Notes: a model not told the origin generated them from the sequence alone. Counted from the stretch's first letter, positions 1 to 8,585 are shown. The stretch: DNA of 64,000 bases from Paraglaciecola sp. MB-3u-78 (GCF_002835935.1 NZ_PJCF01000003.1:62001-126000), one strand, 5' to 3'. Program-made: numbers and translations.

Positions 1-178
1 CAAAATCATCTAATGAAATCAAATTGGTGTGCTTGTAATCTGGCCATTGTGTGATCGATTGAAAAGCTTTCTTGCATTTACCTTTAGGGAAAAGTTCGTC
101 AGCAACCTTGTGCATAGCATTGTTTTGCTTAGGGTTTTTATAGTAATTTATATATGAATATTTCATTTTTTTCTTCAT
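1..178 (-). CDS. Diaminopropionate ammonia-lyase-like protein, N-terminal fragment (cut by window edge)
   Basis: An open frame starts at an ATG (bases 176-178 on the minus strand) and runs off the left edge, giving about 59 residues. The protein begins with several lysines, then a basic and aromatic stretch. Near residues 39-58 it has AFQSITQWPDY followed by a TxLxxLDDF-like segment. This resembles the start of fold-type II PLP enzymes of the diaminopropionate ammonia-lyase group, whose N-terminus has a W-P-x-Y-x-x-T-x-L-x-x-L-x-x-L pattern just before the PLP-lysine region. The catalytic lysine lies outside the window, so the enzyme class is inferred from a short stretch only. Another PLP-dependent lyase, or a truncated gene, remains possible. 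The IS element begins about 100 bases upstream of the start codon. Confidence 0.45.
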   Translation of the reverse strand, partial: MKKKMKYSYINYYKNPKQNNAMHKVADELFPKGKCKKAFQSITQWPDYKHTNLISLDDF

Positions 179-279
179 GTAACAAGATAAAGGATAGAAG
201 AACCCCAGAAAAGATGAGGGAATGTCTTTCACTAATGATTTGTTAAATCATTGTAAGTGTCGTTAGGATAATAAAAGTA

Positions 280-1253
280 CATGCTTCTCCATTTAACTCA
301 GGTTGATTTTAAAGGAGTATGAATAATTGCCAAGTTTAACAATCGATTAGGTATTTGTTTTTCCACAAAACGGCGATTATACCGATAACAAAACTCATTC
401 AAGTATTCTTGTAAGTAATTACCCGTAACGCCATGAAACGTGCCCAACAAAAACGTTTTCAAATTACCTATCGCGATATGAACCCAAGGCAACCATTCGT
501 CTACCTTTTCACTTGGCGTGACTCTTGGCTCATGTTGCTGTGTTTTATCTATAATATTTAACGCAGGATAAGCATCCGTTCTGACATGCTGATTAGCTAA
601 AAGGTGATGTGATACAAATTCTTTTACTGTTTTAAAATTCACATTTTTAACCGCTTTCATTGCGATAAACCCTGCCTTTTTATGCTTGTTTTCACATGCT
701 ATGATAATGGGGGTTTTCCCTTCTGCTCCACGACCACGCTTGCCTTTGTGCTTACCGCCAACAAAGGCATCATCTAACTCTATTGTGCCCGACAATCGGT
801 AGAGGCTATCCCTGTGTCCCATAGCCGCTCTCACTTTCGTTAACATAAGCCGAGCAGTCTTCCAATTCACTTCAATAAGCTTGCTTAGCCTTAACGCTGA
901 AATACTGCCTTTGTCTGAGCCTATAAAATACAGTGCCCAAAACCATTTGAGTAACGGTAGATGACTACCATGAAATAAAGTACCTGACATCACCGATGTT
1001 TGCTTATGACAATGGCTGCATTCGGTTAATTCTCGGCAGTGAAGGTCAATCCCATTGTCGTGACCACATTGAGGACACATAAACCCATTAGGCCACTTCA
1101 TTTCCTTCAGATACTGGAGACAATCTTTATTCGTTCTGAATTGCTGTTGCCACGTTAAAAAACTGGCTTCTGGCGTGTTCATGTTCGAACTCCCTTAAAC
1201 TGTTTATTTTCATATACAGTTTAGTTCATGCCTGAGCAAAGTGGAGAAGCATG
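280..1253 (-). mobile_element. IS1595-family insertion sequence, complete, with 8-bp target duplication
   Basis: The element is 974 bp. Its ends are imperfect inverted repeats that both read CATGCTTCTCCA inward and continue, with a few mismatches, to CTCAGG (left arm 280-302, right arm 1231-1253). It is flanked by a perfect 8-bp direct repeat TAAAAGTA at 272-279 and 1254-1261, the duplication length known for IS1595 elements. It carries one transposase gene on the minus strand and nothing else. The perfect duplication and intact gene suggest a recent insertion. The exact terminal base could shift by one or two positions because the duplication and the arm share bases. Confidence 0.9.
298..1182 (-). 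CDS. IS1595-family transposase (zinc ribbon + DDE domain)
   Basis: This 294-residue transposase moves the surrounding insertion sequence by DDE-type strand transfer. The N-terminus holds a zinc ribbon with two cysteine pairs (C36/C39 and C55/C58, CPQC and CSHC). The ISXO2-like catalytic domain follows, with the first acid in IELDDAF (D137/D138), the second in TDAYPAL (D203), and a C-terminal segment with NYLQEYLNEF that supplies the last acidic or Asn position. Length and domain order are normal for the family. Its stop lies only 18 bases inside the left end of the element, so the gene fills it almost completely. No frameshift or internal stop was seen, and it should be active unless a catalytic change has been missed. 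Confidence 0.92.
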   Translation of the reverse strand: MNTPEASFLTWQQQFRTNKDCLQYLKEMKWPNGFMCPQCGHDNGIDLHCRELTECSHCHKQTSVMSGTLFHGSHLPLLKWFWALYFIGSDKGSISALRLSKLIEVNWKTARLMLTKVRAAMGHRDSLYRLSGTIELDDAFVGGKHKGKRGRGAEGKTPIIIACENKHKKAGFIAMKAVKNVNFKTVKEFVSHHLLANQHVRTDAYPALNIIDKTQQHEPRVTPSEKVDEWLPWVHIAIGNLKTFLLGTFHGVTGNYLQEYLNEFCYRYNRRFVEKQIPNRLLNLAIIHTPLKST

Positions 1254-1421
1254 TAAAAGTATATCAAAACCAGATGATTAAAAATTATCAGGTTAGACCT
1301 ACATTTGACTAAATCCTATCATTTTTGTATTTGCGTGATCTATTAATATCGATAAGGCAGACATTGCAATAATTAAAGCACTGAAATAAGAGAAGTTAGA
1401 GTCAATATTGGACTAACGTAT

Positions 1422-2045
1422 ATGCAGGCACGATACTATGATCCAGTTATCGGGCGGTTTTATAGTAATGACCCGATTGGATTTAGGGATGTGCACTCGT
1501 TTAATCGTTATGCTTATGCGAATAATAATCCGTATAAGTATATAGACCCAGACGGTCGCGAAACCCGCTTGATGGTGGAGGCACATCATTTAGATATGGA
1601 TGTGGTCAATGGGAATATGACAGCAGGTGATCGGCTCGAAATTAGTGGTGCTCAAGCTGTGGGAGCAGCTATCGGCACTGTAGCTGCTGCCGGCGCAACT
1701 GCTTGCGCTGCTTCAGGAGCCTGTGCAGCGGCTGTTACAACTGCTGCTGCGACACAAGTTGGAAGCTCCATTAAAACTGATGGCTCCACAACTGCTAGTA
1801 GTATAAAAGCAAAAGCCGAGTCAGTTGGCTTCAAGCCAAGCCAAAGCGCAAATGGGCCATTGAAAATGGTTGACGAAAATGGGAAGGCGCGTGTAACTAT
1901 TAAAGGTGGTAGTCAACGAGCACCCAGAAGCGATGGACCGCACGTTGAATTAAAAGACTCATCAGGCCAAAGAGTCAATCCTGCTGGGCAACCAGTGACA
2001 AGAAATAATCCAGAGAATCATACGCCAATCGAGAATGATCTATAA
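1422..2045 (+). CDS. Orphan Rhs C-terminal tip with polymorphic toxin domain
   Basis: The 207-residue product starts inside the conserved Rhs core: residues 1-45 contain MQARYYDPVIGRFYSNDP and the closing NPYKYIDPDGRE motif after which Rhs toxins diverge. Rhs-like sequence (GLTY) continues in frame upstream of the ATG to about base 1377, where it meets TAA at 1374-1376, so this is a displaced tip and not a full rhs gene. After the core comes an Ala/Gly-rich hydrophobic stretch (about residues 75-115). The last ~75 residues form a small domain with KMVDENG, GPHVEL and NHTPI. That pattern resembles small RNase-like toxins annotated as polymorphic toxin type 24, a recollection that could not be checked. 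The stop overlaps the next gene (TAATG), typical of toxin-immunity pairs. Without a full Rhs carrier it may be silent or act as a recombination donor. Confidence 0.75.
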   Translation: MQARYYDPVIGRFYSNDPIGFRDVHSFNRYAYANNNPYKYIDPDGRETRLMVEAHHLDMDVVNGNMTAGDRLEISGAQAVGAAIGTVAAAGATACAASGACAAAVTTAAATQVGSSIKTDGSTTASSIKAKAESVGFKPSQSANGPLKMVDENGKARVTIKGGSQRAPRSDGPHVELKDSSGQRVNPAGQPVTRNNPENHTPIENDL

Positions 2046-2410
2046 TGAATTACTATGATATACCCGATTTAGAAAACATTTATCTAGAAGATTCCTTTGT
2101 TCTTGGAATAAAGGAATCCGCTGATAATATAGTATTTGCAATGGAATTTGTGTTGACGGAAAAACATCCCGAATATTCCCTACCTCAAAAAGATGAGCAA
2201 TACTGCTATCGCAAAGGCAGTTTGTCGTTTAATCGGTGTAGAAAAATCACATGGCACAATAAGTCTTTTGAGCAATTTGTTGATAAAAATGGTGAAGTAG
2301 ATATGGGAAATATAGATTCATTTACCAAAAACAATAGTGCTAATGTTTTGGAAGGTGATTGGGGCGAAATAGAAATATTGTCTGATGACTACTCAGTAGA
2401 ATTAGACTAG
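2045..2410 (+). CDS. Probable immunity protein for the adjacent Rhs toxin tip
   Basis: This is a small acidic protein of 121 residues with no signal peptide or membrane segment, so it is probably cytoplasmic. It is rich in Asp/Glu at its C-terminus (LEGDWGEIEILSDDYSVELD). No family is recognised with certainty. The role is inferred from position: its ATG overlaps the toxin stop codon by one base (TAATG), and it is followed at once by a strong terminator, so the two genes form one closed unit. An acidic partner suits neutralisation of a basic nuclease-like toxin domain. It could instead be an unrelated small gene, but the overlap makes immunity the best reading. Confidence 0.65.
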   Translation: MNYYDIPDLENIYLEDSFVLGIKESADNIVFAMEFVLTEKHPEYSLPQKDEQYCYRKGSLSFNRCRKITWHNKSFEQFVDKNGEVDMGNIDSFTKNNSANVLEGDWGEIEILSDDYSVELD

Positions 2411-2431
2411 TTCACATTTTATTTTGAATCC

Positions 2432-2457
2432 AAAGCCTCGCCCTCGCGGGGCTTTTT
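2432..2457 (+). terminator. Rho-independent terminator after the toxin-immunity pair
   Basis: A 10-bp stem (AAAGCCTCGC / GCGGGGCTTT with one G-U pair) around a 4-base loop is followed by a T run. It begins about 20 bases after the immunity gene stop and closes the two-gene unit. Confidence 0.85.
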
Positions 2458-2741
2458 GTTGGGCATCAAGGGGCTTTATTTTTGTCTGCTTTTGAAGCCA
2501 AAGCGTTAAAGAGGTATAACGAGTAAACATTTTCGTTTACTAACGGTAAAGTGTTCCTCGGTATGTATTTAAATGTACCTCAAGTAAACGATATTATTTA
2601 CTGTGATGGTTGCGCGAGCGACATGGAATATGCACTTACCATTCGCGATTGATTCAATCTTATGACCGCTTCGCTCATTCCGAACCGTCGACTCGATAGG
2701 CAGGTTACTGCCATAACAGGCAATTCAGCTATACTCAAACC

Positions 2742-2942
2742 ATGCCAAACCTTAACGATATTTTCACCCCATCCACGCTCGATATGGCCTACCGTTGGCT
2801 ATGTAAGCAACGGCGTAACTTTCTCGCCAATACCGATATCTGGGATCTGCGCTTTCATTGGCACACGCTTCGACAGGAACTACTTAAGTCGCTCCACAAA
2901 CAAGACTACACCTTCATGCCGCTGAGCAATGGCTTTGTCTGA
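2742..2942 (+). pseudogene. Reverse-transcriptase-like protein, N-terminal remnant
   Basis: A 66-residue frame starts MPNLNDIFTPSTLDMAYRWL and contains CKQRRNF, DIWDLRFHW and a YTFMPLS segment. From memory, this resembles the start of a bacterial RNA-directed DNA polymerase family in which such a leader (AYxWLCKQRR, DxWDLRFHW) precedes the polymerase fingers. It then stops at TGA, and no YADD-type polymerase core follows. A separate open stretch (about 2939-3072) follows in another frame and is not identifiable. The nearby upstream bases hold small hairpins (for example GGCAG-GTTA-CTGCC at 2699-2712). The whole 2.5-3.1 kb stretch looks like the debris of a larger element. The family call is tentative. 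Confidence 0.45.
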
Positions 2943-3125
2943 CCACTGAATTTGAAAAATACTTTTGTTATGCGGCCGGTGCCGAGCACATGATGAATAG
3001 TTTTAAACTCCACACTAACCATCAACGGATGCGAGGTATGGGTAAGGCAAAAGTACTACTTTCAACTGGGTGATATAAAGGTGAGGGGTGAGAGCTCAGA
3101 CACTCACTCTCTTTAAACTCGTGTA

Positions 3126-4229
3126 CTACAACAATATCGAACCATCCCAATCTGCAGCTAGTTCGGTATTTTGTAACGTGGCACATTGCTCTAAGTGATG
3201 CATAGCGAGGGTGTCTCCAGGGTAAATATTCAGAGCTTGTTGGAAATGAGTGATAGCCTGTTGCCATTGTTGTTGTTTTCGATAACCCAGACCTTGTTCA
3301 ATCAATGCAGCGTTGGCTAATTTTAATTGTTTTACCTTAGGGTCTTGGTGATCGATAATTTCATACACTTCTATTGGTGATTTTCTGCCTTTGACTCTTA
3401 CCCAATCCAGTAAACGATATTCAAACAAGCTTTTAGCTTCTGCTTGGTGCAGAGTCTGGGCGCTGATGACGATGTCGGTATTGTATTTTGGGGCAAGGGT
3501 TTCGAGTCTAAAGGCGATGTTAACGCTGTCACCTATTACGGTGGTGTCCATGCGGTCGTCTGAGCCAACGGTGCCGATAATCACTGGGCCAAAATGGATG
3601 CCAATACCAATATTCACTGGCGGATAATTACAATTTGAGCGATGTTGGTTATACAGATTAATGGCAAAACGCAAATCGAGTGCCGCACGGATAGCGTCTT
3701 GAGCTTTGTCAGTATTGGTGCCAGTTGGTCTATCAAATAACGCCATGACAGCGTCACCGATAAATTTATCGATAAAACCATTGTTTTTATGAATAGGTTC
3801 GTTCATGCGTAAGAAGTAGGAATTCAGAAAATTCATTAATTCTTGGGGACTCATTTGTTCCGATAAGCTAGTAAAACCACGAATATCTGAAAATAAAATC
3901 GCCAACTCATCTTCATCTGCTCGACCAAGTTCTAAGGTATCTGAACCATGTTTGGCGAGGTGATCAATAAACTGTTTAGGCACAAACTTACGAAAGGTTT
4001 GGTTTAAACGTGTCGCCTCGTCGGCTTTGTTTTTGTATTGTTGCAGTGTTACTTCGTTTTGTGATAGTTGTGCTATTTGTTGTTCAATTCGTTGGGCTTT
4101 TCCGATGTTTGTTACATTACTGCCAGTGAGACGCGCTGTTTTTTTAAGAAGCACAACTAACACTATTGTGTAGAGTGCAATAATAGTTAATAAAAACAGC
4201 GGTAATGGTTGTAATACTTGCGCAAGCAT
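3126..4229 (-). CDS. Membrane-anchored class III adenylate/guanylate cyclase with TPR-like tail
   Basis: This 367-residue protein would make a cyclic nucleotide from a nucleoside triphosphate at the inner membrane. One transmembrane segment (about 8-29) is followed by a coiled linker rich in Gln/Glu (40-75), then the cyclase catalytic domain (about 105-265). Metal-binding aspartates are visible in LFSDIRGF (D115) and FIGDAVMALF (D159). K155 and the TTVIGDSVN segment fit an adenine-specific pocket, and R241 is the likely transition-state arginine. A C-terminal TPR-like repeat (about 305-345) could bind a partner. The usual large sensory N-terminus (CHASE2 or HAMP) is missing, so any signal must act through the linker, membrane or TPR. 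It is transcribed away from the accessory DNA at the left. Adenylate over guanylate cyclase is inferred from the Lys/Thr pair. Confidence 0.88.
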   Translation of the reverse strand: MLAQVLQPLPLFLLTIIALYTIVLVVLLKKTARLTGSNVTNIGKAQRIEQQIAQLSQNEVTLQQYKNKADEATRLNQTFRKFVPKQFIDHLAKHGSDTLELGRADEDELAILFSDIRGFTSLSEQMSPQELMNFLNSYFLRMNEPIHKNNGFIDKFIGDAVMALFDRPTGTNTDKAQDAIRAALDLRFAINLYNQHRSNCNYPPVNIGIGIHFGPVIIGTVGSDDRMDTTVIGDSVNIAFRLETLAPKYNTDIVISAQTLHQAEAKSLFEYRLLDWVRVKGRKSPIEVYEIIDHQDPKVKQLKLANAALIEQGLGYRKQQQWQQAITHFQQALNIYPGDTLAMHHLEQCATLQNTELAADWDGSILL

Positions 4230-4254
4230 TAGGTGTATTTTATCTCTTTGTAAC

Positions 4255-4293
4255 TTGATAATGATTTATAGAATGTTTATAAATCATTATCAA
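4255..4293. repeat. Perfect 16-bp inverted repeat between hemL and the cyclase gene
   Basis: Two perfect 16-bp arms (4255-4270 and 4278-4293, beginning TTGATAATGATT) flank a 7-base loop. The stem is AT-rich and no T run follows on either strand, so it is not a classical terminator. It could be an mRNA 3'-end stabilising hairpin for hemL or a protein-binding palindrome upstream of the cyclase gene. Confidence 0.7.
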
Positions 4294-4304
4294 TTGATCA
4301 TTGC

Positions 4305-5600
4305 TTAACTGCAACGGGCTGCAACATTAGCCAAAACTTTATCGGCAATGGTTAATGTTTGTTGCACAATTTCGTCGGTATGTGCTGCGGATACAAAACC
4401 GCCTTCGTATGAAGCAGGAGCAAAGTATACGCCATTTTCTAACATACCATGATAGAAGTGATTAAATTGTTCGATGTTGCAACTAGTGGCTTGTTGATAA
4501 TTGATGACGCGTTCTACGTCAGTAAAAAACAGCCCAAACATGCTACCTGCATAGTTAACCGACATTGGAATGCCATGTTTGTTGGCTATTTTCTTCATTC
4601 CTTCTGCTAAGGTTTGCGTGGTTTGTGTGAGTTGCTCGTATAAACCCTCTTTCTCAATTTCGCCTAAAGAGGCTAAACCAGCCGCCATTGCGACGGGGTT
4701 ACCCGATAATGTGCCTGCTTGATATACCGGTCCATCAGGAGAAATATGCCTCATGATTTCAGCTTTTCCACCAAATGCGCCTACTGGCATACCACCGCCG
4801 ATTACTTTGCCTAAACAAGTAAGATCGGGTTTGATATTGTATTTTTCTTGAGCGCCACCTCTGGCTACACGAAAGCCAGTCATGACTTCATCAAAAATAA
4901 GTAAAGCACCGTATTGGTCACAAATATCTCTAAGACCTTGTAAAAAACCATCAACAGGGGGAATGCAGTTCATATTGCCTGCTACAGGCTCAACAATAAT
5001 ACAGGCGATATCGCCAGGATGTTGTTCAAATGCATAAGTCACAGAGTCGAGATTGTTAAAATCTGCAGTGAGGGTATGTTTAGCATAATCAGCCGGAATA
5101 CCCGGTGAACTAGGTACGCCGAAGGTTAATGCACCTGAGCCGGCTTTTACGAGTAACGAGTCGGCATGGCCATGGTAACACCCTTCAAATTTTAAAATTT
5201 TATCGCGATTGGTGAAGCCACGGGCTAAACGTATGGCGCTCATGGTTGCTTCTGTGCCTGAATTCACCATACGTAACACTTGCATTGTCGGTACGAGTTC
5301 ACTGACTTTTTCAGCCATGAGCACTTCTGCTTCGGTCGGTGCGCCAAAACTTAACCCATTGGCTGCTGCATCAATCACGGCTTGACGAATAACAGGATTG
5401 TTGTGGCCTAACACCATAGGTCCCCAAGATTGCACGTAATCGATATAACGTTTGCCGTCTACGTCAAAAATATAGGGGCCATCAGCTTTGCTGATAAAAG
5501 GTGGTGTGCCACCCACTGCCTTAAAGGCTCGAACTGGGGAATTCACGCCGCCGGGGATGTGTTGTTTGGCGCGTGCGAAAAGGCTTTTTGATTTTTGCAT
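4305..5600 (-). CDS. hemL: Glutamate-1-semialdehyde 2,1-aminomutase
   Basis: HemL converts glutamate-1-semialdehyde to 5-aminolevulinate, the second step of the C5 route to haem, in the cytoplasm. The 431-residue product has the usual length. It shows the N-terminal [16 protein letters not shown] segment, the [17 protein letters not shown] cofactor-phosphate region, the FDEVMTGFR motif (PLP ring aspartate) and the Schiff-base lysine in CLGKVIGGG (K265). [14 protein letters not shown] near 300 is also typical. It sits between the cyclase gene and pyrB, all on the minus strand. Gaps of roughly 60-75 bases suggest separate transcription or loose coupling. Nothing is missing or unusual in the enzyme itself. 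Confidence 0.97.
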   Translation of the reverse strand: MQKSKSLFARAKQHIPGGVNSPVRAFKAVGGTPPFISKADGPYIFDVDGKRYIDYVQSWGPMVLGHNNPVIRQAVIDAAANGLSFGAPTEAEVLMAEKVSELVPTMQVLRMVNSGTEATMSAIRLARGFTNRDKILKFEGCYHGHADSLLVKAGSGALTFGVPSSPGIPADYAKHTLTADFNNLDSVTYAFEQHPGDIACIIVEPVAGNMNCIPPVDGFLQGLRDICDQYGALLIFDEVMTGFRVARGGAQEKYNIKPDLTCLGKVIGGGMPVGAFGGKAEIMRHISPDGPVYQAGTLSGNPVAMAAGLASLGEIEKEGLYEQLTQTTQTLAEGMKKIANKHGIPMSVNYAGSMFGLFFTDVERVINYQQATSCNIEQFNHFYHGMLENGVYFAPASYEGGFVSAAHTDEIVQQTLTIADKVLANVAARCS

Positions 5601-5661
5601 AGTGACTTCTTTAATTAAGTGAATTTATTTACTGATCATTTGGTGGTCATTTGTTTATTAG

Positions 5662-6666
5662 CTAACTATTTACGTGCCAAAGTACTTCTCGATCAAACTG
5701 TGTAACAATATTTTCTACCCCAAGGGTCATGGCAAATAATGCCATACGCACTAAAACGCCATTATCGGTTTGCCGGAAAATGGCGAGATTAGGGTTAAGA
5801 TTTAAATCGTTATCCAGCTCATTGGCTTCTGCTCGAGAATCGCGAGGTAATGGGTGCATAATAACTGTCTTCGACTGAAAATGTTTGGTGTAAATCTGTT
5901 GATTTAAACGAAATTTTCCTCTGTATTGGTTGGCTTCTTCTTGAGAAGGAAAACGTTCTTCTTGAATCCGTGTCTGGTAACAAATATCTGCGTCTACAAT
6001 GCCTTCAAACTGATCCGTAATTTTGCATTGATGACCTGCGTTCTCGATCGCATCAATAATCGCAGTCGGCATGGCTAATTCTTTAGGCGAGATCAACGTA
6101 AAACGAACATTGTTAAATAAACATAATAACTTTGACAACGAATGCACGGTTCTACCGTATTTTAAATCGCCAATCATAGCGATGTGCATACCATCAATAC
6201 TACTTCCATGATCGAGCAATTCCTTTTGGATAGTGTACAAGTCTAATAATGCTTGAGTGGGGTGCTCATTAGCACCATCGCCACCGTTGATTACAGGTAT
6301 GCGACTACCTTCTGCAAACTCTGCCACAGAGCCAGAATCAGGGTGACGCATTGCTATGATGTCGGAATAACCACTTAAAACTCGTGCCGTGTCGTATAAA
6401 GACTCCCCCTTTGCTAAAGCGGAGTTACTTAGCCCTGTTGTTTCCCGCACTTCACCCCCTAACAAATTAAATGCGGTCCCAAAACTGACTCTTGTTCGGG
6501 TACTAGGCTCGAAGAACAAGTTACCTAAGATAGCGCCATCTAATACGGTTGTACGTTTTTTCCGCTTTGCATAGGGCAACATTTGGTGAGCTACATTAAA
6601 TACTCTCTCAATCGCGTCGCGGTCAAACTGATTGACCGACAAAATATGATTACCTTTAAAATTCAT
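5662..6666 (-). CDS. pyrB: Aspartate carbamoyltransferase catalytic subunit
   Basis: PyrB joins carbamoyl phosphate and aspartate to give N-carbamoyl-aspartate in pyrimidine synthesis. The carbamoyl-phosphate loop FFEPSTRTRVSFG (about residues 52-64) is intact, as are MRHPDSGS, NGGDGANEHPTQALLDLY and the MHPLPR motif near the C-terminus (about 270). The 334-residue length is a little longer than the E. coli chain (about 311), as in some other marine gammaproteobacteria. No pyrI regulatory-chain gene is next to it, so the enzyme may work as an unregulated trimer or with a distant partner. The start MNFKGNHILSVNQF matches the family N-terminus well. Confidence 0.93.
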   Translation of the reverse strand: MNFKGNHILSVNQFDRDAIERVFNVAHQMLPYAKRKKRTTVLDGAILGNLFFEPSTRTRVSFGTAFNLLGGEVRETTGLSNSALAKGESLYDTARVLSGYSDIIAMRHPDSGSVAEFAEGSRIPVINGGDGANEHPTQALLDLYTIQKELLDHGSSIDGMHIAMIGDLKYGRTVHSLSKLLCLFNNVRFTLISPKELAMPTAIIDAIENAGHQCKITDQFEGIVDADICYQTRIQEERFPSQEEANQYRGKFRLNQQIYTKHFQSKTVIMHPLPRDSRAEANELDNDLNLNPNLAIFRQTDNGVLVRMALFAMTLGVENIVTQFDREVLWHVNS

Positions 6667-6714
6667 CTGCTGCGTAACTTATACAAGCTTAACATATCCA
6701 GTATTTTACCAAAA

Positions 6715-6975
6715 TTAGTGAGCACTCTCTAATGCCAATGTCATAAATTTACTATTATGATCATCTTTAGAGTGTGCAAAGGGGTTACAAAACTCAAAAC
6801 CATAAGTGTTGTAAAGTGCAATGGCGGGTTGAAAAAAGACTTGTGAGCCAGTTTCTAAACTTAAGCGCTCTAAACCTCGGGTTTTAGCTTGACGAATAAT
6901 ATGTTCTAGTAAGTGAGCGGCAACCCACCTACTTAAATGTTGGCGCGCAGTGCTAGTACTTTGGGATGGGTTAGA
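6715..6975 (-). pseudogene. GNAT acetyltransferase remnant (C-terminal half)
   Basis: The minus strand reads open from 6975 to a TAA at 6715-6717. It encodes the last ~85 residues of a small GNAT N-acetyltransferase: AAHLLEHIIRQAKTRG, LSLETGS, ALYNTYGFEFCNPFA and KFMTLAL are all recognisable. No start codon with a ribosome site precedes it, an in-frame TAA lies just upstream (6976-6978), and the acetyl-CoA loop that should read RGxGxA is degraded to LSRWVA. The N-terminal half is absent. It fills most of the 400-base gap between pyrB and the DUF3300 gene and is almost certainly dead. Confidence 0.75.
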
Positions 6976-7075
6976 TTATCTATTACTATTCGCAAAGTTC
7001 GCAAAAAAATGTCCACATATTCATTTTATATTTTAAGAATAATAACGTGGGCAGATTGTTGTTTTCAATAGCGAA

Positions 7076-8470
7076 TTATCTTTGTTTACTTTTACTTTTA
7101 CTTTGACGAGAAACTTTTATCGGCCTGGACTTGTTTTGTTTATTTGAGCTAACTCGATAGTTTTTACTTTTATGACTACTTTGATTATTCGGTTTGAAAC
7201 TGCTCGTTTTATGTTGAGTGTTAACTGTGGAGCGTTTTACTTGGTTACTTTGCGAGCCTATCGATACCTTTTTGTGTGAATATTCGCTATCTCTCTGCTT
7301 ATTTTCAACTCTAACTGTTTTGGTAGGGCGATACTTACTGTTCATTTTTTGTGTTTGATGCTTTTTATTTTGATTGATAATCCGTTGTTTATTCGTCACT
7401 AACGCATCCGTATTATCTGTCTTAACCGTTTTTGTTTGACGGGCAGTGTGTTGTTGATTACCTAAGGCTTGTTTGAACTGCTTAGCATTGCTTTTGTTAT
7501 GTCTTTTTGAGTAATCATTAACATTTAACACTCTTTGCTTATCAAGCTGTTGGTAGCTTTGTCTTTTGTCGCCACCATTAACGGTTCGCACAATACGCTG
7601 ACCATTAATTCGATGTTGTGCACCCCGTCTATGTTGCTGGTTATGACTCCAGCGAGGGTATTCTTTAACCCGAACCACTTGACGTCTGTTGTGGTTATTT
7701 GACCAGTATCTGTTAGCATTACTACGGTAGTGATAGTTAGCTACAACATGACGATTACGCCAATTAAAGCCACCAAAATAAAAGCTGGGGCGAATGTTAA
7801 ACCCTATACTCCAATACAAACCAGCATTAAAAATACTGTGTGCTGGTCTATGCCAATAATAAGGTTGATTGTTGTGCCACCACCAGTTGCCATAAACAAC
7901 GCGCGTATCGTAGTAGGGTATATAGACTACTTCTTCCCGTACCGTTTCTATAATAATCTCACCCTCTTCTTGGGCTACATTTACATAGTCATTATTAGCT
8001 AAATTTCCTTGTTGGTAGGCTTTTTGACGTAAGTTTTGAATGCTTGTTAGTATCTGCGGTTCATTCACTAAAAACGCGCTACCTAGGGATTGTAGCCAGT
8101 CCAAGTCTGCACTGAGTTTCTGTAATAGTTCATTAAACGGCACTAAGGCTTGGATGCTGGGATCCCAACCTTTATCTTCCACTGCATTGAGAGCTTGTTG
8201 TTCATCTAAGTCTGCATTTGCTGCACGCCAACGAGCGGCTTGAATCACTTCTAAAGGGTAGGTTGATGCCACCAAAATATGTGAGAGTAACGTGTCAGGA
8301 TAAAGGGCAATGGGCGCTAACATTTGATCAAGTTGTGCTTGATCTAGCACGATAGATTCAGAGGTTTGAGAGCTTGATTCATCTTGGGCTTGAGCAAGTT
8401 GCACAACGCTGCCTACAAATAGGCATAAAACACATATATAAATGAATAGGTACTTGGTTTGATTTTGCAT
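7076..8470 (-). CDS. Secreted/periplasmic DUF3300 protein with very basic C-terminal half
   Basis: The start is set at the ATG at 8468-8470, ten codons inside the longest frame. It follows a clear AAGGAAAGGG ribosome site and opens a good signal peptide (MQNQTKYLFIYICVLCLFVG, cleavage near AQA-Q). The mature N-terminal part is the DUF3300 domain: DQAQLDQMLAPIALYPDTLL, LVASTYPLEVIQAARW and the VEDKGWDPSIQALVPF region. A Tyr/Trp/His-rich segment (NWWWHNNQPYYWHRP) follows, then about 200 residues rich in Lys, Arg, Gln, Asn and Ser with little complexity. The function of DUF3300 is unknown. The basic tail could bind DNA, polysaccharide or the envelope. No operon partner is visible. Confidence 0.85.
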   Translation of the reverse strand: MQNQTKYLFIYICVLCLFVGSVVQLAQAQDESSSQTSESIVLDQAQLDQMLAPIALYPDTLLSHILVASTYPLEVIQAARWRAANADLDEQQALNAVEDKGWDPSIQALVPFNELLQKLSADLDWLQSLGSAFLVNEPQILTSIQNLRQKAYQQGNLANNDYVNVAQEEGEIIIETVREEVVYIPYYDTRVVYGNWWWHNNQPYYWHRPAHSIFNAGLYWSIGFNIRPSFYFGGFNWRNRHVVANYHYRSNANRYWSNNHNRRQVVRVKEYPRWSHNQQHRRGAQHRINGQRIVRTVNGGDKRQSYQQLDKQRVLNVNDYSKRHNKSNAKQFKQALGNQQHTARQTKTVKTDNTDALVTNKQRIINQNKKHQTQKMNSKYRPTKTVRVENKQRDSEYSHKKVSIGSQSNQVKRSTVNTQHKTSSFKPNNQSSHKSKNYRVSSNKQNKSRPIKVSRQSKSKSKQR

Positions 8471-8585
8471 AACCCTTTCCTTCTTTAATCGAAAATCCAA
8501 TGCTACCGAAAAGTATAGGCAACATTTAAGACTGTAGATTAGGTTATACGTTTGCCAGCCTTAACCATGGCTGAATATTCACTGA

